A stretch of DNA of 64,000 nt from Dromaius novaehollandiae (Eukaryota; Chordata; Aves; Casuariiformes; Dromaiidae), in assembly GCF_036370855.1 (NCBI RefSeq), contig NC_088110.1, positions 25,420,001 through 25,484,000 of the forward strand, in the 5' to 3' direction. The notes under the pieces are model-generated. The model was not told the origin of the DNA and did not search any database. It saw only the letters and a program-made list of their open reading frames with translations. The position numbers and the translations under genes were made by a program. Below, in pieces: positions 54,601-64,000 of this stretch (position 1 is its first letter; each line of letters starts with the position of its first letter).

Positions 54601-57600
54601 TTTGAGTCTTCAGCACTGCTTGTGGTCTGTCAGACCACTTTGGAACTTTTCTATTTATAATTATATCTTTAAATTTTGCTGTTGAAATTATTTCTTCTTT
54701 GCAGAATGCAAGAGCTTGAAATTCAACATAGATTGTCTCAAATATCACCTAAGTGTGATTCATCATTGTACAGGGCCATGTTGTTTGAAGAGTATGTTCT
54801 TGTATCTACGTTTTCCTGAGCGCAAACCTGTGAAAACCAGTGGTAGCTGTAATATTACTGGCATGATGATTTTCAGTCATCTGAGACACATTTTTGCCCA
54901 GCTTAGATGTAACTTCTTTTGTTCTAGGTGGAGATGCTTCTATTATTCCAATGAGTGAACCAGAGAACCAGCCTTCTAAGCCAGTAATTGGAGAAGATGC
55001 AGATGGGCCATCAGCAAAGTGTAGTAGAAACCATGATCGTTTGGGTCCAGAAGATAAAAGGAAATTAGAGGAAATGGCAACTAATCCTATAATCAAGCGA
55101 ATGAAAACTGTTAATGATGATTGTTTTTCTGTGGTCACCGAAGACCTAGCTGCTCAGCAAGTATCTGGGAAACAAGCAAGCTTAGAAAACAATGCAGATC
55201 CAAAGAGCTTTGAATATTCTGCAGAGATGCAAAGAGCCAATAAGGATGCTGGCCTAGGCAGAGCCAAGGTGGTTGATGTTTATAGAACTGGAGCAAAGTG
55301 TGTACCTGGAGAGTTAGGTGACGCCCAGAAACCTGGGATAGAGTATCACTGTGTGGGATTATTACGAGTGAAGCCAGGTCGTGGGGACAGAACATGCTCC
55401 ATGTCCTGCAGCGATAAACTAGCTCGCTGGAATGTACTAGGGTGTCAAGGAGCTCTTCTGATGCATTTCTTGCAGTATCCAGTGTATCTGTCAGCAATTG
55501 TAGTGGGGAAGTGTCCATATAGCCAAGAAGCTATGCAAAGAGCAATTATTGAAAGGTAAGTGATGTCCTTTGAAAATCAGGTAGTACATACAGAGAGTGA
55601 GTTATGGAAGACAATGTCTGTCACACAAATATCAGGACTTTGCACCAAAGTCATTTGCAGAAAATGTGAATTTCTGCAGATTCACATTTGCAGAAAATAG
55701 CCCTGTGTAGTATGGAGAAGAGGTGACTGCTGCTGGTATATCAAACTTGAAGACTTAAAAATACTTTCTGTTAGATTCAAGATCCACCTAGTTCTCCCTC
55801 CTTTGAGTTATAAGAGTTAGTTATCACCTGAGCCTTCCTAGAAGCCTTCCAGCAGAAAATATAACTTGAAAAGAGACAAACTGAGGGTGGGTCTTTTGTT
55901 GTTTTGGGGTTTTTTTTAGCATGGTGAAGCTGAACTTTTATTGTACTCTTACTAAATTTATTTCCTCAAATAGTGTAAAGAAAAGCTTTTAATTTATTCA
56001 GTTGTTATTATTTCATAAATCATTCTGAATATCAATAACCTCTCTCTTACAGAATCCTGGTGTTGGCAGGGAAAAGATTTTGTTTTCTTGCAAGGGACTG
56101 AATAACACAGACCCTTCCTAAAGTTTAATTTAATAAGGATAATAAAAAAAAAATGTTCATAAAGGCAATCTGATTAAAAAGAGTCCAAATGAATGCATAG
56201 GTAGATTTTTTTTTTGCACGTATTTATAAGTAGCATGGGTTAAGACAATACTAGTTTTATGTTGATTAAACCATTCCCAACCATTTTCCGTCACATACCT
56301 TAAAATAACATTTTTGAGATTTGTCAGCTTGTTTTCACCCTTTCACACTTTAGTCCTGGATGTATCAAATTCTTATGTCTGTGCCTTGTAAATACCTAAC
56401 ACATAATTAATTTTTTTTTATGAGAGAGGGAGGGAGGGTATGTCATTGGATTCAAGAGGCCAGATGGGTAAGGATTATAGAAAGATTATGTGACTAGTTG
56501 GTTTCGATTTCGGGTGGATATGGTAGTCATGTTGAACATCTATTTGCAGGTTTGGGACTTCACTCAGGAATAGTTTGCTGTTAATATTACATAGATACTG
56601 CTTCTGTATACACCGTTATAGTATACTGTTGCACAGAGTAACTGTGGAAAAGGTGTCTTTCTGGTTGTCTTTACAAAGCCTGTTAGAACTTGGCTTTGTA
56701 TGAACCTACTAGTTCTTGTGCAGGTTTCACTGATTTTAGAAACTGATTTCAGACTTACTTTTTCAGCAAGTACCTGGGTAAACGATGCAGCATTTTAAGC
56801 TTGCTTTGAAAGGATTTGTAATAAAAACATTTTCTTTTTTGCTTCTTAAAGTCTTCCCAAGCTTTGATTCAAACTTAAAGTTTTCTAGAATAATATTATT
56901 TGGATTATTCCATATGCATACAAGTCCAGCCAGTGTAAAATTTCAAAATAATTGTTTTATCTGCTCTAAGTAGAGGTTTCTGAAACCTGCCATTCCAAAG
57001 TTCTGACTGTTTTATGTGTCTTCAGTGTGCTGCTCAGCCAAGGAAACTGAGTTACAGACTTAATGCAGAAACTGCTGCAGTGCAATCCCTTTTGGTTTAG
57101 AAAGATGAGTGCTGTTTGGCAACCAGATTGGAAAATCCTGAGTTCACATCAGCTTTTGTTTTCATCATTGTTAATTGTCACTTTGTAACTTCTGAGCAAA
57201 ACTTCAGGCACCCATGCGTGCTTCACACTTGCGGAGAAGCTAGTATCTCTCCTTAGTCTTTTCTGCCATTTGAATGCATGCTTGATTTGGATGTGCAATG
57301 CAAGCTCACCTTTGCTGTCTTCATGCATTCTGAGGGATGCACTTCCAAATTCTGCCGTGAGATCCTGGGCCTTCGGCTTCTGTAAGGACAAGGATTGGGG
57401 CTCCACAGCTCTGGTTTAGGAATACTTGTTTCTTGTCCTGCTGCTATGGAATCTGAAAGAACTAGAACTCTTGAATATTTTCCACCTTTAGGAATGATTG
57501 AAATGATGGATCCCTGCAACTGTTCAGAACATCTAACATGTAGACAGCTTTTACTGTTCAACTGGAAAAAGAATGAGAGTTGTTTTAGCCTAGAAGCACA

Positions 57601-60563
57601 AAGCTTATGTGCATTTCCATGGTGGTAAAATTGTCTGCTTCTTTGATCTGAAATACATGCAAGATTTCATCTTTCTCCCAGCAGTGAGTAGTAGAGCTCT
57701 GATAATGCAGCCTGTCACCTCAGGGGAATTTACACAGGAGGCCGAGTCCATTGCTGCTAAATGAGGAAAGTTGCCTGCTGTGCAGTGACTTCCATGCTTC
57801 TCAGATCCTTGAGTTGATTAAAACTATCCCAGCATAAAAGGATAAAAATTCTTCTTTAGGAAGCTGAATCAATTTGACAGAGGAATCAGTGAGCATTATA
57901 GGAAGGTACAAGAGAATGCACAGAATTTATTGATAAGGAAGGGAGAAAAGGAGAGCAGGAGAGAAATTGGGGAACAGAACTGCTCCCTTTAAGAGGCATG
58001 CGTTAGACCAGATCATCTGAAAGGACTGACTTGGCTTAGTATCTCATTCTCTCTTTCATACCTTATCTGTAGATTTTTACTAGCTTTTAACTTGATCTGT
58101 TTTAAAATCAATTCACTGCAGTTTTCTGGAATGGGCAAGGTCTTACTAAACTATTTGACTTTGTTTTTTAGAACCTAAACAAAATACTATTTAGAAAAAA
58201 AGAAATTTCTCTCTCTTTGACAACTGGTCTTCAATTCAGTTTAAAATGTAATACATTTCAGATTATGAAGGGAGGTTGCACAGATCTGCATGTCCTGTAA
58301 GATCAGAATTTAAATTGCTTGCATTCTTCCTTGTTTACTTTAGGTGTCAGCAGATCTCATTTTTACCAGATGGTTTTCTCACTCAGGAGGTTAAACTGCT
58401 GCAGTCAAATCTTCAGTTTGAACATAGCCGTCAGGCAATCCAGGAAGTTCAGACTAACAGCAAAACAAAACTTGTTCCCTGTGGTGCAGGTGAGTTAACT
58501 TCAACTAGTTGTGTAACTGTGTGCAAAAGACCAAATAAAAAATAGTCACTTTGGTGAAATTTTGTAAAATTTAACTTCATTCATTGCCAGTGCCAGCAAC
58601 AAAGTGTGGCTTGTAGCAAGAAATTAATTTCGGGGCAGAACTTAATAATATTTATGCTCTCCTGATAGTTCCCAGTTTTCACACTGAATAAAAGACTTGG
58701 TTGATGCCGTTATGAATTTATAATCTTAAAAAAAGATGGAAAGTAATAAGTGAAGACATGTTCTAGTGGTGACAGGAAGACAAAACATATCAAAAGACTT
58801 CTTTTTTCAGTTAGTTATGCATTTTCCTTCATAATGTACGTAAGACTGCAAGTCTTGTCATGCTGGGTTATGCTTGCAATTTCTCCAGAAATCTGTGAAC
58901 ATAGAAAGAATACAGAATAGTGCAATATAAAGATTTAATTGATGGAGTTTTGGGACGTTGCATTTCTTGTCATGGTGACGAATGAATATGGAAGTCGTGA
59001 TTTAGCAATGTGGTCTTACGGCTTTGCGGAAAAAAACCCCAAAACAATGGGACTGCCACCATAGGTGTGTAGCTAAACAGTGTCTTTAAACTTGGACATG
59101 CGTAACTTCTGTTGTTGTATACTTTTCTGGATTAACTGGAACTGGAAATTATTCTGTTAGGATAGATCTGATGATAAAACAGAATGGAAACAAAGGGCTT
59201 CTTAATGTAATTCATAGACTCGTTAAGTCGGAATTATTTACAGGTGCCCAGAAGGAAAAGATTTTGATGCTGTGATGATGAGTACTCAAAACAAGCATCC
59301 TGAGAGAGAAAATTTAGATAGCAAACAGAATCCATCATTGAAAAATGCTGCCAATTCACTTAGCAACAGCAACAACCAAATCTGAAACTGTGTATGAATT
59401 CCTGAATATGCCTTTTGTTTTGTACAGTTACTCAGATCATTCTGTTAGAAAATGGAGAACAATGCTTTATCATGCTTTTTCATATATCAATTATGCTAAA
59501 CTAAGTTTTTTGGAGGGGGTGAAAATCAGAAGTCTAAATTCAGAGGTTTTTAAACTGAATATTGAAATGCACTAAATAGGGACATTGCAGCTCGTTTTAA
59601 AAGGTACAGAGCAAAGAATAAGGATCACTAATTCTGGAGAGCTCACAGACTTCTCTTGGGTCTAAAGTTAGCTAGATTTACAACCAAATGAATCTTACAA
59701 AGTGTAGTGAGAGACAGCTAGAATCAGTGCAGTTCTTCATGATGGACAGAGATCGTAGAAGAACCTCTGTGTAAAGGGACTCGCCCATTGGCAACTAGCG
59801 AAGCAATGATGTTTGGTGCAAAATTATTGGTACTGTCGAATCTAAAGATGTATACGAGGAGCTGAAGAAAAGTACTGCAGCGCTGAGGTAAAATTCAGAG
59901 TTCCAGCACCGAGAATTTTATAGTCCAGGATGGTAATTAGGTATCAGGGTGTGGACAAAGGATAAGGATGTTGGCATTTGATATCTCTTCCAACGAATTG
60001 TTGTTAGTTGACTACTATCTAGTAATATTTTTACAGTAGTGTCTACAGATATTTGATGTATGTAAGTATCAGACATAAAGAGGACTATTTAGATGACCTA
60101 AGATAAACTAATAAGGGAAACACAGGGTGACTAGTGCAAGTGGCTGGGGGGGGAGTATTTTACAGCGTAATATGAAAATAAGCCTGGAGTTTCTTCATGT
60201 TTTTTCCAGACAGGATACACAAAAGAAGGTAAAAATCCCTCTAAAAAGGGGAGAATCATGAAGCTGGAGGCCAAATGTTTCAAGAGGCATCAGTTTCTAA
60301 AGAAGCTGATTAAGATGAAGTCATGGTTCCTAACTCTTCATAGTTTATCTGAATTATTTGGGAAAGTAGCCCAGTGTCATGTGAACACATTGCATGGAAG
60401 AAACTGTAAGTTTTGCTTTTGTGCTGAGAGTGTCTTCCTTGTTCATAAAGCTTTCTTCCCCAGCTATCAGTTGGAGTGCAGTCCCTGAGCAACCTCTGGA
60501 TGTCACCTCAAACGGCTTCCGGCAGGGAACAACGAAGAAAGGGATCGGCAGCCATCAGAGCAG
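48673..60563 (+). CDS. ADAT1: tRNA-specific adenosine deaminase 1, partial (7 exons, 3' end outside window)
   Basis: Converts adenosine 37, next to the anticodon of tRNA-Ala, to inosine. Coding exons: 48673-48841, 49596-49664, 52618-52672, 53446-53576, 54928-55555, 58344-58489, 60464-60563. That is 1298 nt, 432 residues, all GT-AG with phases closing. ADAR-type deaminase motifs are intact: zinc ligand and proton shuttle in NDSHAEVVAKRSF (His87, Glu89), second ligand in [13 protein letters not shown] (Cys142, codon split by an intron), third in [20 protein letters not shown] (Cys302). [10 protein letters not shown] and [17 protein letters not shown] are also typical of the family. The last exon ends with phase 2 at GGAGTGCAG-type donor context (CAG|GTGTGG). 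About 75 C-terminal residues expected from human ADAT1 (502 residues) are not found to 64000. Large introns (49665-52617, 55556-58343) contain no recognised gene. The start matches the usual MW-ADEIA N terminus. Confidence 0.95.
49873..49900. repeat. (CAA)n and C12 tract in ADAT1 intron
   Basis: Short AAC/CAA repeat followed by 12 C, within the ADAT1 intron 49665-52617. Confidence 0.8.
50628..50651. repeat. Perfect 24-bp palindrome in ADAT1 intron
   Basis: GAGAAAAGAACT followed immediately by its exact reverse complement AGTTCTTTTCTC, with no spacer. It contains an internal ACTAGT. It lies in the intron 49665-52617, outside any coding or splice signal. Confidence 0.9.
54078..54099. repeat. 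T22 run in ADAT1 intron
   Basis: Twenty-two T on the plus strand in the intron 53577-54927. It could be the tail of an old minus-strand retro-insertion, but no element body or target-site duplication is recognisable beside it. Confidence 0.8.
55652..55698. repeat. Nested direct and inverted repeat in ADAT1 intron
   Basis: CATTTGCAGAAAAT occurs at 55652-55665 and again at 55685-55698. Between and overlapping them, AATGTGAAT (55663-55671) and ATTCACATT (55680-55688) form an inverted repeat around an 8-nt loop. It lies about 100 bp after an exon donor at 55556. Confidence 0.75.
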
Positions 60564-63500
60564 GTGTGGGAGCGTTGTGATATCTGGATGCATGTATCTC
60601 ACCTGTTAGCATGCATGCATCTCTCTTAGCTTTGTGGGATGTGTAAGGTATTGTCAGAACAGGAAGAAATCTCTTCTCACCCTTTTTGAATAGATAGGAA
60701 ATGGGGAAAAAGGAAAAGTCACTGTGTAGGGGAGTGGGAATGGGAAAAGCTGAAGGAGAGTTAACAAGCTTGTCCCATTTCTTGTTTGTCACTTTTGATA
60801 AAGGAGAATATTGTCGATAATGGAAGTGGGGGACTATGACCAATTTGTTATTAAAATATTATTTATTGATGAAGTTAGCAAAACTATTGCTTTGTACCGT
60901 GCAGGTTAATGGCTATGAAAGAAAGCAGCATGTTGCAGGGTCCTGTTTTTACAGATTTCTTTTTCTGTGAGATTAAATCCAGCTGTTTCCTGACCTGGAC
61001 ATATGATTGTTATAAACGTTGGTTTGAAATGCAAGTTCCTGCCTTAAAGTTTGGAAATGTTATGAAATGCTTGCAGCAGATTTCTATGCAGAACATGTCA
61101 CCTTTCCAGTTGTCTTCGTGACACTATGCTGTTTTAAGAACTATCTTAAGCTTCTATCACCTGTTAACATTTAAAGAAACATGTATGTATTTTTCTTGTG
61201 CTTGAGAGGAATTTCTTGTAAACAACCAAAACCAAATTTCTCCATCATCTCTGTCTAGGCTCCCTTCAGTTTAGGTGAGGTGACCAAAATGATCATTGTT
61301 CTGTGGGCAGTTCAGCTTGAGGGTTGTAGTCGTGTTTTCGTCATTGACTGCTTACACTACCAATTTATCAGTGGTCATATTGTCAGTTTTCCCCAGGCTT
61401 TCTAGGAGAATGGAGATAATTCTGGCAATAGTGAATGAAATGATAGGTAGAGAGAGGAGAATTCATGGGGAAGCATGCCTGCGAGTTGCACATTCTGAGC
61501 TTCTAGAAGTTCTACCTGATTTGATTGAAGTCTGTCCTATTATATCCTAGTATTTCCAGCCCATCTCTGGAAAGAAGAGGACCAGGAACTTTGTGGCTTG
61601 TGAACAATATTGGTGTCTGGGGTATTGTTATCACAGGTGACCTGGGTGACTTATGTGAACACCAGTTTCCAATATGTGGTGTGTAAGCTATTCCAGAGGG
61701 TGTATGAAAGATAATAAAATGAAAAACACTAACCTTCTTTTTGTAGCCTTAGATTTGCTGTATAGCATTTGTGTATCAACTGTAAAACTTCTAGGAGCCT
61801 TCTGCTAACTGCCAGTTTGCACAATACTACAGGAACTTACTGTTGAGAGGTTTTTTTCTCTTTTCCAGATGTGTTTGGAATTGGTTAAAATATTCAAAAG
61901 CTATTAGAGGGGGCCTACAAGACAGTGTAATTGCAAGGGTCTTTTTTCCTTAGGAAATTCGGATTAAAAACCATGTCAAGGAATAAGTAAACAGTTTATG
62001 CTTTTGTGATAAAGGTCCAAATACAGAATTTATATCCTGTGAGGGGGAGGGCAGTGTTTAATACTAAGCAAGACTTGCATTTCTACCCTCTTTTTTTTTC
62101 CCCTAAAGGAATCTGATTGATTAGTGATTTATTTATTTATTTATTCTTTCTTTCTGTAGCACAGAAACCTGTGCTAGATAACATTAGATACCAAGGAAGG
62201 TGTAAAGCTGACTGACCAGAAGGAATTTGTAGATAGACTTTCTGGTATGTGCTTTTGTTAATGCTTAATTAACTGAAACACCACAAACTACAATATAAAC
62301 CTTTGACAAATTAACATGAAGGTGAAAGTTTAGAGCATCTTTGCGTGCCCATTTTTGGGTTCTTAAATAACTTAATAGCAAAATAGAAAGCTTTTTTAAA
62401 TGCTTCTGGGTAATCAGATTGCATGTTTTGGAAAATTGAATCAGTCAATTGTGAGGACAAATATAGAAAAGGATTTAAATCACTAGAGAAAATAAGTGGG
62501 GCTTTCAAAACAACCCGTGTTTTAAAAACAGCTGTTCTGCTTGCCTGACTTTGGGGGGAAGAGAAGGGCTTAAAGCTGACAGATGGAGGTGCCTATGGTA
62601 TCTTTAAAAGACTTTTTAAACTTTGAATGATTTTCTTTATGATGAACCTTTCTGTATTTAACTACCCTGCTACTGTTGCTGAATATATCCTCTCAGCGTT
62701 CTTGTGAGCAAGACAGAATTGTTCAGATACTTTTACTGTTTGTTTGTTTGTTTGTTTGTTTTAACTAATACCAAGTTTGTTGATTTGGTGAAACCCTTGT
62801 GATCCTCTGTGGTTGTTTGATCAGTGCTGGGACCAGTTTTGGCTCAACCTCTGCTATAGCTGTAGCCTCATGGGGGTGCAGTCTTCCACAGATAACACTG
62901 TGCAGATATTAAAATATTCTCTCTGCAAAATGACACAGTGCTGCTAGGACTCTGTTACAGCTTACCCTTGGGACAATGTAGCTTTTTATCAGTATAACAC
63001 TTTAAATGAAGGGAAAAGGCTGGTGGGCAGTTCAGATGGGATAAGAGAAGTTAAATCGTGGAGGATCTTTTTACATTTCTTCAAGAAGTGAACAGATTTG
63101 TCTTTTTAATCAAAAATGTTGAATTAGGATGTGCTACTGTGAGCTGTAAGAGGAAGTGCATCCTTCCAGATTCCCATACTCCTGCTCAATTCCTATAGAA
63201 ACCTTGCAGGGAAAGGAAAAGCTGTAAAATTTTCCTACCAGTGTAAAGGCAGAAACATAATTTTGTGCTAGCCTGCCACGTTTCTGAAGGTTTCATGGTT
63301 GATGGGTGCTTTAAAGGAAACTGTGTGAATGACTACCTGTTCCTTAGCTTGACCTTCCCTTTCTTCTCACTCTGTTTCTTTTTCCCTATTATCTAAATAT
63401 ATAAAATTGTCACTAAGAAGCATATTCTCCAGTTTCTCTGAGGGCATAATTTCAGAAGAGTTTGAAACAGTCTAAGACAGGGCTGCCTTCCTTCCTCTCT

Positions 63501-64000
63501 CCCCATTTTACTTGCACTGACCTTGCCTGCCTGAGAACTGAACCAGCCAAAAATAATCATTTCCACCACCACCACCACCCCCCTTGCTTTCTGTAGGGTT
63601 AGAGGGGGGCTTTTTTGCTTCTAGCAGAGGATCACCACAGTGTTAGATGAGTACCAGATTGTGGACAAATCCCGTTTTTGTGCCAAAGTCCACAACAAAC
63701 AGTTTTCTGACTGCAGTCAGCAGCTGCAGCGCTGCACGTGCCCTGGACGGAGCACCAGTGCACCCTCCCTGCTGGTGGTCTGGACCACGGTGAGGAAAGC
63801 AAACCTCTGAAGAAGACGTACTGCCCAGTACAAGGGAAGTGTGGACGGGTGCTGAGAAACAAGAGGGAAGAACTGTGAAAGTGTTTGTTTCAGCAGATTG
63901 AAACTGAAGCACAGTTTCAGAAACCTGCAAAACAGTTTGCAGCTATTGTATTTTATTTGGGAATTGTTATTCTAAATACTTATAAATATTTTGTTTCAAA
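60564..64000 (+). other. ADAT1: ADAT1 intron, continuing past the window edge
   Basis: Begins with the GTGTGG donor of the last visible ADAT1 exon. I searched for the expected continuation (a RSQISKVELFRSF-like stretch) and did not find it, so the final exons are probably beyond 64000. The region holds simple repeats, (ATTT)4 at 62127-62145, (TGTT)6 at 62737-62762 and (CCA)n at about 63563-63579, and no recognised gene. Confidence 0.6.

Noticed and set aside
60909-61550. Plus-strand frames as the missing ADAT1 C-terminal exons
   Set aside because: The translations do not resemble the expected SKVELFRSFQKLLSRI-type continuation, so I treat the stretch as intron.

Overview
The window is vertebrate nuclear DNA, most likely from a bird. 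Genes are split by GT-AG introns, a CR1-type LINE reverse-transcriptase fragment is present, introns are compact, and the proteins are clear orthologues of TAT, a CHST4-type sulfotransferase, TERF2IP (RAP1), KARS1 and ADAT1. I read exon boundaries by hand from splice sites and frame continuity, and checked that exon phases close. Similarity statements come from remembered vertebrate family members, not from a database search.

Layout. 1-3.9 kb: no supported gene, probably the TAT upstream region. 3.9-11.8 kb (+): TAT, 11 coding exons, complete, with a poly(A) signal. 11.9-24.8 kb: gene-poor DNA with a GC-rich minisatellite, CpG-rich blocks and a degraded CR1 fragment. 25.0-26.2 kb (+): one intact intronless sulfotransferase reading frame, closest to CHST4. 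26.5-35.5 kb: no gene I can recognise. 35.5-37.4 kb (-): TERF2IP, three exons. 37.46-48.12 kb (+): KARS1, 14 coding exons plus an alternative mitochondrial first coding exon. 48.67-60.56 kb (+): the first seven coding exons of ADAT1. Its last exons lie beyond the right edge.

How the genes relate. TAT is the first enzyme of tyrosine breakdown. The CHST enzyme sulfates GlcNAc on Golgi glycans. TERF2IP is the shelterin subunit RAP1. KARS1 charges tRNA-Lys in cytosol and mitochondria. ADAT1 deaminates A37 of tRNA-Ala. TERF2IP and KARS1 are head to head, with only 62 bp between their start codons and a shared CpG promoter. KARS1 and ADAT1 are tail to head, 550 bp apart. KARS1 and ADAT1 are both tRNA-related housekeeping genes with matching NRF1-type promoter sites.

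I found no convincing wholly new gene system. The points most worth checking are: the dual-targeting splice arrangement of KARS1, with an upstream reading frame that ends just before the mitochondrial start; the ultra-compact TERF2IP/KARS1 promoter; the TAT-CHST4 to TERF2IP-KARS1-ADAT1 junction, which differs from human gene order; a possible 49-residue N-terminal extension of ADAT1; two AT-rich palindromes; and several unassigned open frames in the intergenic DNA.
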